A DNA stretch of 64,000 bases, taken from Okapia johnstoni. Taxonomy: Eukaryota; Chordata; Mammalia; Artiodactyla; Giraffidae. The first letter of the stretch is position 1. The number at the start of each line of letters is the position of its first letter. The stretch lies in contig CM044312.1 in NCBI GenBank assembly GCA_024291935.2, positions 73,489,001 through 73,553,000 of the forward strand, read 5' to 3'. The translations under genes were made by a program, and so were the position numbers. The notes below the pieces were generated by a model. The model worked only from the letters and a program-made list of their open reading frames with translations, was not told where the DNA came from and did not search any database. This document shows positions 11,735 through 23,380 of this stretch, piece after piece.

Positions 11735-12122
11735 CTCAAAACAGCAGAATAATCTCTGTTCGTTTCCAACACAAACCATTCAATATCACAGTAATCCAAA
11801 CCTATGCCCCGACCACTAATGCCGAAGAAACTGAAGCTGAATGGTTCTGTGAGGACCTATAAGCCCTTCTAAAACTAACACCAAAAAAATATGTCCTTTT
11901 CATCATAGGTGACTGGAATGCAAAAGTTGGAAGTCAAGAGATACCTGGAGTAACAGGAAAGTTTGGCCTTGGAGTATAAAATGAAGCAGGGCAAAGGCTA
12001 ACAGAGTTTTGCCAAGAGAACACACTGGTCATAACCATCACCCACTTCCAACAACACAAGAGATGACTCGACTCTACACGTGGACATCACCATATGGTCA
12101 GTACCGAAAGCAAATTGATTAA
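11735..12122 (+). mobile_element. BovB LINE, internal endonuclease fragment
   Basis: Internal piece of BovB ORF2 coding for part of the apurinic-like endonuclease. Readable blocks in order are IQTYAPTTNAEETEAE, KKYVLFIIGDWNAKVGSQE (catalytic GDWN at 11908-11919, intact here), NEAGQRLTEFCQEN and the HFQQHKR block. Stop codons interrupt at about 11860 and 11977. Both ends are truncated: the RT domain and 3' terminus are absent, which is unusual because target-primed insertions normally keep the 3' end. A later deletion or a non-canonical insertion must have occurred. It adjoins the tRNA-Leu copy, which is on the opposite strand. Confidence 0.88.
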
Positions 12123-13284
12123 TAATAAAAATGCTTGAAAGGAGCATTATATATATTATTACTATATATAAAATGCATACTGTGAATTATAGGTTGTACC
12201 TAGTCTATTAGAAAGAGGTAAATCACTAGCCTACATGAGGATGCATCTACTCATACTATATACTTTGTCAGTCTAGAAAATCAAGTCTTTAATATGCTCC
12301 GACTATAAGGAGCTCTTCCTTAAAAGTTATAGCAATGCTTTAAATATGTTCAGATTTTTTTAGTGTAAAGTTTGTTTTGAAATAATGTGCAATAATGTAT
12401 TAGACTCTTTGGCATAAAAATGATTGTTTATATAATGGATATATTTTGTTTATATAAAGACTCCAAATGAATTTAATTTTAAATTGCATTGTGGGTTTTT
12501 TTTTATATGCAATTAGGAAGACAACACAAAGTATGATGATAAAAAAGAGCTGAAACATCTTAAAGCATTGTAATTTCTCATTACTCCATTTTTTGAAAGT
12601 TTTCATCATTCTTTGACTGGTAAATCCTTTTATATTTCTAGAGTAGAATGAAAGCTCTAAAAACTGCAATATTAAATATAAAGAGTCATTCTGAAGTAAT
12701 CAATCCTTTAGAAAAGATTTAAAGTTTTAAATTAAGAGTTAGTGACTAAAGATTTTTTAAAATACTATAAATGTTGACTATCTTTTCTAGCTGTTCATGT
12801 TAAGATTTATACATTTAAGCTATTTGAATTTTAATGTTTATTTTTACTTGGAAATTTTTTGCATCCTGATATAAGTCAAGCACTGTTTTAGGTTGTACTG
12901 TGGGTACTTATGATGACATGATGCTAGCAAAAATTATATTATTTAAATGTTCATGAGGAAAATAATTTTTATTATTCAAAGTGACAATATTATATCTTAA
13001 TAATATTATTGTTAGAAATATTATATAAATATTAAATTTAATAGTTCAGAAACTTTTCTTTTTACATTTAACAATAATCCATATGTCAAAGAAAGTGGCA
13101 CCATATTGCATATTCTGAGTTTTTCTATGCACTGAACAAAATGCTAAAACCAGAATTATGATTAATACTTCCTGTAAATGAGAAAAATTGTCCACATTCT
13201 CAAGGTTTTTTTTAGAGCCAAGGTTTATAGTAACTTGAGAGGAAGGTACAGACCTTTCCCATATGTTCACTATTTACATACATG
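12123..13284. other. no gene recognised
   Basis: AT-rich spacer of about 1.16 kb with TA-rich simple sequence at 12145-12172 and no supported coding frame. Confidence 0.45.
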
Positions 13285-14035
13285 CACAGCTTTCCCCATT
13301 AACAACATCACTCACCAGAGTGGTGCATTTGTTACAAGTGATTACCTGTATTGAAATACCTTAATCATCCAAAGCCCATATTTACATTAGATTTCTTGGT
13401 GTTGAACATTCTGTGAGTTTGGGAAAATATATATATAAAGACATGGAACAATTCTTAAAGTATTTTCACTGCCCTAAAATTGTGTTCTTTGTCTTTATCC
13501 CACCAAACTCGGGCAATTATTGATCATTTTACTGTCTCCCAAGATTTTGTCTTTTTCAGAATATCATTTAGTAGTTGAAATCACATAGTATGTAGTCTTT
13601 CCAGATTAATTATTTCACTTTTTAATATGCATTTGAGTTTCCTACATTTCTTATTGGGCTTCCCTGGTGGCTCAGACAGTAAAGTGTCTGCCTGCAATGT
13701 GGGAGACTTGGGTTCGACCCCTGGGTCGGGAAGATCCCCTGGAGAAGGAAATGGCAACCCACTCCAGTTCTTTTGCCTGGAAAATCCCATGGACAGAGGA
13801 TATATCTTATCATGTCTTGAATATTCATTTATTTTGGCATTGAGGAATATTCCATTGTCTGGATGTACCCACCTTTTATTTATCCATTCACCTATTGAAG
13901 GACATCTTTGTGGCCTCAAGTTTTTGGCAATGATGAATAAAGCTGCCATAAACATCCATGTACAGATATTTGTGTGTATATAAATTTTCAACTCTTTTGG
14001 ATAAATACTAAACCCAAAAAGTTGGTATAGGAACA
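13285..14035 (-). repeat. old L1 3' UTR, split by a SINE
   Basis: Antisense of an old mammalian L1 3' UTR, recognised from consecutive boxes: CACTCACCAGAGTGGTGCAT, TTTTCACTGCCCTAAAA, ATTCCATTGTCTGGATGTAC, TTATCCATTCACCTATTGAA and AATAAAGCTGCCATAAACAT. The order is continuous across 13655-13802, where a ruminant SINE interrupts it, giving the relative age: L1 first, SINE later. Confidence 0.8.
13655..13802 (+). mobile_element. Bov-tA-type SINE, 3'-shortened, nested in L1
   Basis: tRNA-derived head GGGCTTCCCTGGTGGCTCAG, B-box region GGTTCGACCCC, body CTGGAGAAGGAAATGGCAAC, ending shortly after CCATGGACAGAGGA without the BovB-like terminal segment. Flanks TTTCTTAT and TATCTTAT are similar and may be a decayed duplication. 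The host L1 similarity resumes directly downstream. Confidence 0.9.
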
Positions 14036-14039
14036 ATAT

Positions 14040-14250
14040 TATTAACTAAACTAAAAAATAAAATACCTTAAGTATATAGCTCAATGGATTTTCACAAACT
14101 GAATATACTGGGTAATTTCATTCATACAAAGATCAAAAACAGGCAAAGTGAATCTATGTGGTTGGAAGTTAGGATGCTTATGGAGGGTAGGTGAGATGAC
14201 TGGAGAGGGCGTGAAGACAGGCTGTTGGGGTACTGATCATGTCCTAAAAA
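14040..14250 (+). repeat. L1 3' UTR-like repeat
   Basis: Boxes ATTTTCACAAACTGAATA, AAAAACAGGCAAAGTGAATC and GGCGTGAAGACAGGCTGTTG in plus orientation resemble a common old L1 3' end. Divergence is high and the family call is tentative. Confidence 0.4.
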
Positions 14251-16683
14251 ATTTGTTTTAATATCTTGCAAGGCAGTTTTTACTTCTGCTGAGAATCTCT
14301 GCTCAAGGGAGGCATGATGCCACATATTCACCTGTTTCTCCAATCTTGGAGCGGTGGTTTGTCCTGTGTCTTCACCTCTCTTATGAATCCAAGAACAGTT
14401 GGTTTTGTTCAGCTTTGTTCTTATTGTTAGGACAGAATGGTGACTTCTAAATCTCTTACTCATGAAGCCAAAAAACAAAATCCATTTAGAGACTTTTTAC
14501 AAATCCTTATTTGTGTTATTTATATATAGTCAGCACCCAGTATAGAACACTTTAAATATAAAATTATGTTACATTTTTATTTAGTTATGAAATACATTTG
14601 AAAGTGTAAATGGAATGGAATTCTACATTATTTATTTAAAGATCTAATATTCTTGGAAGGAATTTGGATAAATCAAATTCTCTGATTAGTGTCCAAAACA
14701 AAATCACAGCTATGTAATTTCCAAACATATATATCTTTCTTCTTAGCTATATTTGGCACAGAAAGATTATGTATGTGAGCAAATAATATACTAAACAAGT
14801 AAGAGAAAGACATAAGCAAGCAAAACAAGCAATTAGTACTACTTCTGAATTCAGATTCTAGAAGCTAAATGTTGTTCCATATCTGTTTTTATCTCTTATT
14901 TTTATAATCAATTATCAAAAAAATGTAACTTGTCAAACTAATAGGGACAAAAAAATGCTACTTACAATGATAACTAGTTCTAAAAGAATAAAAACTGCTT
15001 TACCAAGATTGTACATAGACTGGATCAACATCACAGATCATTCTAAGTGTATATAAAAATTCTGCAAAAAAAAAATAATCTTAGTTCAGTAAAAGGCAAA
15101 AAGAGAGGCATTGGCATAGAATATGATGTTTTCTTTTTATGACGAGTAAATTATTCATGTCATACCCTTTATCTAACTCTCATATTAGCCTTATATTTCT
15201 AGAGTGCTGATTTTGTAATCACTCTGTACTCTTCTCTTTTAAAATTTATTGGTATATTAATTAAATATAAAATGTGCTCATAGGATGAGGTGGGTTATGA
15301 ACAGTTTTCACAGTCTGCTAGTTTTTGTTTTCCTAAAACTTATTTTTTTATTGTTTGAAGAATTTGGTTCAATTACTGTTTGGAAATATAATATTAAATT
15401 GACCTCAGGCATTTCATGTGCAACTTTTGAACAGTCACTTCTTGTTTTTACATTTAAGATGGAAAATACTGTACTTATTAGGTACTGTACTAAACTGTAC
15501 ATCTTAGTAGGCTTATGGAAATCAGTAAAGAAAAACTGACATTTCAGGATAGAGGAGAAACCTGAAAAAGTGATATTTTCAGGTAGTCAGGAAAAGAGTG
15601 GGATTTAATTAGAGAGGTTGGCTTATATGGGTTTTAAGAATCGTTAAAGTAATAAGAGTGCAGTGGGAAATATATGCAATTCTCTTTTGATTGCTTCTGA
15701 GACTAATTCATGGGTTGAGAGTAAGGAGAAGGGAAGGATTACCAGGTATTTGAGAGGGAAGGAGAAGCTACAAAATTAAATCATAGAAAGTCAGAGAGCA
15801 AACTGACTAAGGAAATTTAGTTGGGTTACTTGTAGCAATAAGAGCAAAATTGATGTCAGGTAATCATGACTTTAAAGTCAGTATAATGGTATAAAGTGTT
15901 TGGCAAGGGAGTTGAGGAGGCATTTGAGGATGTTATTACAAAAAGGGGCCATGGAACCAAGGACGTGTCTGGAGGGTTTAGGAGAAAAACATATGTGAGA
16001 AACAGTGAAAACTGTGTAGGTCCTGGAAAAGTGAAGACTGCGTTTAGCAAAATCTATCTTGTAACCATGGAAGTAGTTGCCTGAACATAGGTTGGGGATG
16101 ACATCATTGGTAAGGAGGAGATAAGGAAATAGTGATGTGAGATTGGAAGCATCATTTCCACGCATACTGAAATTACCAAGAACATTTACAGTACTGATTA
16201 AGAGAGAGGAAATAATTGTTTTTTACAAATCTGTGGGTGTTGGTGACTTTCTAGGAGAATGACACTCACTGAGGGTCACTGTTTTAATCAGCCTCTGATG
16301 GCAGAATTGAGTTCGATAGAAGGTGGGTAACATTGAAAGCATAAGGATCTAGATAGAATCACCCAAATTATGGTGAATTATTAACATAGGTAAAATATTG
16401 CCTAATAGATTGGTCTGTATTCAGTTTTGCTCTTTAATTTTAGTTCCTAAAAGTTCTTGATAAAAATTGCTCATTAATTCAGATATATAATTCTTTATAT
16501 GTTTCTAATAAAACAGAGGAAAAACTTTTAAACATTTTCAAATAACCAAAAGCAAGGTCAATTTTCATTTACTATTAATTGCAGAATTCATACCGACTAC
16601 AGACTGTTAAGTATGCAGATGAGCCTCACAATGGCCAAACATTGTGCTGTTACTATGCAGCTTATCTGGTATTTTAGCCTTTA
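14251..16683. other. no gene recognised over 2.4 kb
   Basis: Includes a 240-base less AT-rich stretch (14250-14490) that may be another old repeat. Open frames of up to 118 codons lack recognisable motifs. Nothing else supported. Confidence 0.4.
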
Positions 16684-16914
16684 GGCTGAATGAGTGCATG
16701 CTTGGTTCCTTAGTTCCTCGGTTCCTTAGTCCATAGGGTCTTTGCAACCCTATGGACTGTAGCCTGCCATGCTCCACTGTCCATGAAATTTTCCAGGCAA
16801 GAATACTGGGGTGGGTTGCCATTTCCTCCTCCGGGGGATCTTCCTAACACAGGCATCAAACCTGAGTCCCCTGTGTTGGCAGGCAGGTTCTTTACCACTG
16901 CACCAGGTGGGAAG
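16684..16914 (-). mobile_element. ART2A / Bov-tA-type SINE
   Basis: Minus-strand SINE with the 3' terminal segment (CTTTGCAACCCTATGGACTG) at the low end and the tRNA-derived head in antisense (TTCTTTACCACTGCACCAGG) at the high end. The left end has drifted into a TTCCTTAG / TTCCTCGG short repeat. No convincing target duplication. Confidence 0.92.
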
Positions 16915-17437
16915 CTTAGTCTGGATACAGGGACTAAAAACTCATTTAGTGGAGCTCTAAAAAACTTTCATTTTATGAATATAAAGAAGGTAATGAAAGA
17001 AAATCTGAAATAAAACTGACTCTAATGGAAATTGAATTGTCGTAGAGCAGTTTTCTTTCTCACTCACTTCTCTCTTCTAGCATTCATTTCTCTCTAATCT
17101 CAAACTGTTCTTTCATGCCTATTCTTACTTTATTGTCTTTTTTGCAGACCAGTTCATTATTGCTGCATGAGTGCATGAATGAGTGCATATTCGGTTCCTC
17201 AAAAGTGGCAGTCCTCAGCCTTGATTCTCCTCACAGTAAACTCATTACAGTAAAAATTTAGCATAAGCCCCAGTTTGTTTTAAGGAAAATGAAAATTAAC
17301 ATATAATGGTGCTTCTGTCCCTATGAAATAGCATCTAGGATCAGAAAAATCATATTGATGTAATGTGACATAACTTCTTGTTTTTATGCCCTTACCTTGA
17401 CTAAAAGCATAAACAAATACATTTATTAAACCTTGTT

Positions 17438-17668
17438 CATTGATCTCTAGGGGCTTCCTAGGTAGCTCAAATGGTAAAGAATCTGCCTACAATGCGGGAG
17501 ACCCAGGTTCGATCCCTGTATCAGGAAGATCCCTTGGAGAAGGGCATGGCAAAACACCCCAGTATTCTTGCCTGAAGAATCCCATGAGCAGAGGAGCCTG
17601 GTGAGCTAGAGTTCATGGGGTCACAAAGAGTCAGACATGACTGAGCGACTAACACACATTGACTTCTA
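17438..17668 (+). mobile_element. Bov-tA SINE with 12-bp duplication
   Basis: Complete plus-strand SINE at 17450-17656: head GGGGCTTCCTAGGTAGCTCA, B box GGTTCGATCCC, body, and the BovB-like 3' terminus CACAAAGAGTCAGACATGAC ending GACTAACACA. Flanking CATTGATCTCTA (17438-17449) and CATTGACTTCTA (17657-17668) agree at 10 of 12 bases, fixing both ends. Confidence 0.94.
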
Positions 17669-18520
17669 AGGTCATGAGCAATTTCTCAAGTAGAGTTCCA
17701 TTGAGAGAATCTTCTTCAGAGTGCATTTTCATCTATTAATTGTATACATTTTTAAAAGATAACCATGAGTTGAACCAAATGATAGTAGAATAACATTCCC
17801 CAAACAATTTTACACTACACTTTAAGGGCAAAAACAAAGTCATGACTTCTTTTTCTGAAGTAGAAAAGGAAGTTATATTTTCTTTCATTTCAAGGTACTG
17901 AGACAGGGCCATCTTTTGAGAATATAATGTGAATTAGTATAATTGTTCTTAAATGATAAATGAAGTAATGTCTAGTAGCACATGTTAGTAATCTCTTCAG
18001 AGAGGTGGAAGGGATCTTATCTCAGTTAAAAGATTGGACATGGAGGCTGAGGTCACTTCAAACAGCAAAAAATTTGAAAGAAGGTTTATTAGTCACATAA
18101 GGAACTTCTGGAGAGAGAAAGATATGTGTAAGGCAGGGTGGAGAGGCATGTGCAAAGAGCAGAGAAAGGGTTGGGCCCTCATGGGAGTTAATGAGTGGGG
18201 CTGGACAGTGGTTCCATCCAAGGCAAGGGCTGGAGAATTCAAACTTGCCACCAGTGACTAGTTTTGTATATATAAAGAAAGTGTAAAAAGATTTCTGTGT
18301 GTGTATTAGCAGAGAAAGGAAGGATGCAAGTCTAAATGTTTTTGTCAATAAGTAAATAGTTGAACATCAAAAATGAAGTTAGCCTCTTACACCAAGTTAG
18401 GAAAAGTATTGATACTGTGTGTGTGTGTATTTGTGATTTTGCGACACTCCTTGTTGCTGATAAAATGACATGTTTAATATCTAGCAAATTTTCGGAATAC
18501 TGGTACAATAGGATTTAAGA
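17669..18520. other. no gene recognised
   Basis: No supported gene. A short TG repeat lies at 18415-18428. Frames at 18034-18348 on both strands overlap each other and show no motif. Confidence 0.4.
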
Positions 18521-18524
18521 ACTT

Positions 18525-18692
18525 AAAGAAGACTTTGAAATCATCTGGTTCAATTCTTCCATTTTATAAAGGATACTAAAGTTTCTGAGTTTCAGGGACT
18601 TATTAAAGATAACCCAGATTGAAAGTGTCCAGAGGTCCAGGTCAGTCCCTGGGCTACTAATTTCAAAACCAGTACTCTTTCTAGTTTCATGT
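18525..18692 (-). repeat. MIR-like SINE remnant
   Basis: Antisense of the MIR core: ATCATCTGGTTCAATTCTTC, CATTTTATAAAGGATACTAA, GGGACTTATTAAAGATAACC, ending AGTACTCTTTCTAG. The order of the blocks matches MIR; family assignment by eye. Confidence 0.55.
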
Positions 18693-21679
18693 AATTACTG
18701 CTTGCAAAGAAACTAACTTGGTAAATTCAGATGTATATGAAAAAATTTTTAATTAATTATTTCTGATAAAACACTTGAACAATATGAAGTTTCCTATTCC
18801 AATATACCATGAAACCATTTAAATTTGACTCTGACTTATTTTATATGCGTCCACTGTACTACTTCCTGGGGTATATGAGAAGTTTCATTAAAAAACTATA
18901 TAAGGGAATTAAGCGTAAACTCTGAATATATATATAATAATTAGGTTTGACTCTGGAGAATTGTCAGTGTTTTCCTTTGTCTGATTCAAGGTGATAGGAT
19001 GCTATATCCATAGAGCCCCCAAGCTGCCTCTCAAGATCTGCGATGTAAAGGCGTATGTCCCTGGATTGTGGTCTAAAATAATCACTCCTGGGAAATGTTC
19101 CAGGAACCACACGCTCTTGGGTAACTGAAGAAGCTCCCTTTATATTTAGAGGTCTTTGCTGCTCTTCATCACACTGAGGAGTTTGTTTTAGACAACTTGA
19201 GAGCAGGTGAAAATTATAGAGATTCAAAATTATTAAATAATTGTGTATTATTTATATAAATGCAGCTTATGGATAGAAACTGAACTTTTATTATTAATTT
19301 TATGATTAAAATATTTGGCAAACATTTAAAATTGCATTTTAAATCTCTGTTGCTACTCAGCACCTAGATCTTGGTTTATAAAACCATTCTTCAGTGAAAA
19401 GAAGCAGGGCTCATTGTAGAAATAACTGAGTCTAGGATGGGGGACAGGATCATTTTGTGTGCCAAAAACTAAGGAATTGATCATAAAATGTTAAAGCCTG
19501 CAATGGGGAAGTCTATCAAAGGGCTATGAGGGGCATCCAAAACAGTTGTCAATGACCAAAGCTGGAAGAATTTGAGCAAGAAAATAAGTAAAGTGGTATT
19601 GGATTATAACCCAAAGTATAAAATAAATATCCATAAATTTATACTGATGTAAACTAATTAATCAGCTAGCTAGTGAATAATGTAAGATAGATAAATCTCC
19701 CATTCAAAGTAATTCCAAATAATTTATATAGCTATTCAATTCTTCCGTCTTAAAGATGGGTAGCATAATTCTCCTTTCGTTAAGTTTTAACTTCATTTAG
19801 ATTTTCTTCCAAAGTGTACAGTATGAAAAGTGAGAAAACAAAAGAATAACTTGATATGGAAAAACCAGACAAACTACATCAAAATAACTAATCAAAGTTA
19901 ACAAGTGATAAGTGATAACTCATGCTGATACTATACCCTTGCTATGATGTGATGAAAATGGCAGTTGGCCTGTGTCGTCTTCCTCCTTAAAACAAATTAC
20001 CCCTGTGTATTCATGTTCCAAGTTGAGGGGCATAATACAAAAAACAAAAAAAAAATCTGACCAGAAATTCTCAAAACTCTCAAAGTTATCAAAAAACAAA
20101 GAAAATCTGAGAAAATGTCACAGTCTAGAGAAGTCTAAGGAGACATGTTTAAATGTAATCTAGTGTCCTGGACAGAATTCTGGAATCAATAAGAACAGTA
20201 GGGGAAAACTGAAGAAATCTGAGTGAAGTATGGACTTCAGTTAATAACAGTGATTCAATATTGGTTAATTAATTGTACCACACTAGTGTAAGATATTTGG
20301 GTGTGGGATAGATGGGAACTCTCTATAGTATCTTCACCTTAATTTTGAAAACCTAAAATGGTCCTAATATAAAAAGCTCATTAAAAATACTTCTGAGCGA
20401 ATGATACACATATATTTAAATATGTTTCCATAATATATGCTATTATGAAGTTTGGATATAAATATATATTTATTCTCTTTTAAGAAAAAATAAGAAATTC
20501 TAAATACCTCTATTTATACTTTATTTATATGTAGATTTTTTCTTATTTATCTCACTATGATTACCTGGTTTAAAAAAAGCTGGCTCTGTACTTGCTTTTT
20601 TTTCTGAACAAATTTTACAATTAAACATTTTTAATTATAAAAACAAATTTATAAATTAAAGTATTTACAATTAAATACAGTTAAATGAATTGGCTTTTTC
20701 AACAGTGAACAGATGTATGGTATCTGATAACTCCTTAGATTTTTGACAGTACTTTGAGTACAATCTGGGAATCTTTGTAGTAGTATGATTATTAATTCTT
20801 GTAATGAATAATTCTAAAGTATTCATTGTTCATTAGAAAGGTATTTCTTAATATTAGAGAACCAGGCACAGGGTATTTTTAACTGGTTTTTATTGTTGTT
20901 TTCTTCCAAATGTTACAGAATTTGGAGTCTTTTTCAAATGTAAAACAGGTTTATAATTTGGAGAAAACTCTTAGCACTTAATTTATGCAATATGTGTGTC
21001 TTGTATGTAGATGAATATATGTGTATCATATGTGTATTTGTAAGTCTGAATATCCTGTTCTTTCCAGGAAAATAGTTATACAGATTTAACTGATAGAAAC
21101 CTTAAACTGCAATTTGTTTATTTATTCAGATGCAAAAATTTAGGGCAATAGATCATAGCTATTTTTAGGTAAACTGACTACTGAAGCTACAATTCAGTCT
21201 TTCTTGATTCACAGAGTAGAATTAACTAGCCTGGTGGAAAATTCTATAAAGAAGGTGTGAAATAGAAGAATCTTGCATCATCAAACATGAGTGAAAAGTA
21301 TACACATTTTTCTGGTGACAGCACACTGATTTGAACTTCCATTGCTCTCTAAAATATCTGTATTCTAAATTTCTATAGTTAATTTTTGTACATTTACCAT
21401 TAACAATGTCCAAAGCTTCTGCTTTCATACTTTTATGATTAATTTTCACTCAATCAAAATAGATGTTGGGGAGAGTCATGAAGGGAGTTTATACATAATT
21501 TAATTCTAGAACAGTGGTATTTTTAAGTTATAATCTAAGTTTGGTTGAACGTGTATTTGAAACTACTTTGTAACCTGTAGGGTGTGAATAGTACTTGTTT
21601 GTTCCTTTTTACTTTTTTTTTGTTTTGTTTTTTAACACCTACTGGATGTCTTTACTGCATTTTCTCCTATTCAGTACTA
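18693..21679. other. no gene recognised over 3 kb
   Basis: AT-rich, non-coding as far as I can see. No BovB, L1 or SINE was recognised, which is unusual for this window. Confidence 0.4.
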
Positions 21680-21882
21680 CCATCAAAAATGACTAGAAAA
21701 GAAAAAAAGATCATAAGAATGTAAAACTTGCATAGTTGGAATTTTAGAAGACAGAATCTCAAACAGATTCTTACTGGAGGACAGAGTCTCAAGGAGATTA
21801 AGTGGCTGCCTACGTACATAAAACTGCAGGATTGGAAACTGGAACGTCTTTTCACTCCTGGTCCAGTACTCTTTCTGAATAT
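21680..21882 (-). repeat. possible MIR remnant
   Basis: Weak antisense MIR-like order (CAAGGAGATTAAGTGGCTGC, then CAGGATTGGAAACTGGAACG, then GTCCAGTACTCTTTCTG). High divergence. Confidence 0.35.
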
Positions 21883-22199
21883 TTGCATTATTTCTAGGTA
21901 ATTTATAGACTATAATCTTTCTTACACCTCATGCGTGCACACACACATATACATAAATATCACACAGCAATAGCTGTGTTTTTTTTGTTCTTTCAGACTG
22001 ATGTTTAAAACTGCTTTACACAGATGCCAATTTTATATTTACAGCCATGTAGTTTAATTCTTAGAACAGAAGTATGAATGCATTCTTTAGATAGCAGCCA
22101 AATTTGTATATGTTCTGTTGGTCTGTGTGATTTGAAATGGGTTATTTTACATTAAAGGATCTGTAGTTAACAGACTTACTTTGGGAAATATCAGGCCCC

Positions 22200-23380
22200 T
22201 TGATCACTTCTCTTGCTTTTTTCATTGAAAAATCAAGAGAGTTCCAGAAAAACATCTACTTCTGCTTTATTGACCATGCTAAAGCCTTTGACTGTGGATC
22301 ACGACAGACTGGAAAATTCTGAAAGAGATGGGAATACCAGACTACCTGACCTTCCTCTTGAGAAATCTGTATGCAGGTCAGGAAGCAACAGTTAGAACCG
22401 GACGTGGAACAACAGATTGGTTCCAGAACCGGACGTGGAACAACAGATTCGTTCCAAGTTGGGAAGGAATATGTCAAGGCTGTATATTGTCACCCTGCTT
22501 ATTTAACTTATATGCAAAGTACATAATGAAAAACGCTGGGCTGGATGAAGCACAGGCTAGAATCAAGATTGCCAGGAGAAATATCAATAACCTCAAATAT
22601 ACGGATGACACCACCCTTAAAGTGAAGAAGAACTAAAGAGCCTCTTGATGAAAGTGAAAGAGGAGAGTGAAAAATTTGGCTTAAAGCTCAGCATTCAGAA
22701 AACAAAGATCATGGCATCCGGTCGCATCACTTCATGGCAAATAGATGGAGAAACAGTGGAAACAGTGACAGACTTTATTTTGGGGGCTCCAAAATCACTG
22801 CAGACAGTGACTGCAGCCATGAAATAAAAAGATGCTTACTCCTTGGAAGAAAAGTTATAACCAACCTAGACAACATATTGAAAAGCAGAGACATTATTTG
22901 CCAACAAAGGTCCGTCTAGTCAAGGCTATGGTTTTTCCAGTAGTCAGGTATGGATGTGAGAGATGAACTATAAAGAAAGCTGAGCACCAAAGAATTGATG
23001 CTTTTGGACTGTGGTGTTGGAGAAGACTCTTGAGAGTCCCTTGGACTGTGAGGAGATCCAACCAGTCCATCCTAAAGGAGATCAGTCCTGAATATTCAAT
23101 GAAAGTACTGATGCTGAAGCTGAAACTCCCATACTTTGGTCACCTGATGTGAATAACTGACTCATTTGAAAAGATCTTGATGCTGGGAAAGATTGAAGGT
23201 GGGAGGAGAAGGGGACAACAGAGGATGAGATGGTTGGATGGCATCACTGACTCAATGGACATGAGTTTGGGTAATCTCCGGGAGTTAGTGATGGACAGGG
23301 AGGCCTGGCGTGCTGCAGTCCATGGGGCCGCAAAGAGTCGGATATGACTGAGCGACTGAGCTGAACTGAATTGATCACTT
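22200..23380 (+). mobile_element. BovB LINE, 5'-truncated, with perfect 10-bp duplication
   Basis: A 1.16 kb plus-strand BovB copy, 22210-23370, from just upstream of RT motif A to the 3' terminus. Perfect flanking duplications TTGATCACTT lie at 22200-22209 and 23371-23380, so both ends are original. The first 30 bases form a foldback: CTCTTGCTTTTTTCA (22210-22224) is nearly the reverse complement of TGAAAAATCAAGAG (22226-22239), the latter being normal BovB sequence. This fits a microinversion during target-primed reverse transcription. A 31-bp tandem duplication lies at 22394-22455. The 3' end reads CGCAAAGAGTCGGATATGAC and closes with GAACTGAA. Confidence 0.95.
22243..23372 (+). pseudogene. 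BovB ORF2 (reverse transcriptase to C-terminus), broken
   Basis: Reading fragments in order: SALLTMLKPLTVDHDRL is the motif A stretch in a shifted frame, GIPDYLTFLLRNLYAGQEATVRTG, then the QGCILSPCLFNLYAKYIM motif B region, then the active-site box, which reads YTDD (22598-22609) instead of the usual YADD. Downstream, KFGLKLSIQKTKIMASG and SWQIDGETVETV are readable, followed by frameshifts. Frames are split by several indels and the 31-bp duplication. Non-functional. Confidence 0.88.

Noticed and set aside
14122..14478. 118-codon minus-strand frame
   Set aside because: Part overlaps L1 3' UTR-like sequence; no protein motif or splice context.
16679..17200. Similar stretches GAATGAGTGCATGCTTGGTTCC (split at about 16682) and GAATGAGTGCATATTCGG (about 17176), suspected long duplication
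   Set aside because: Similarity covers only about 20 bases, and the first belongs to the SINE 3' end. The second is more likely a SINE-end remnant than a target duplication.
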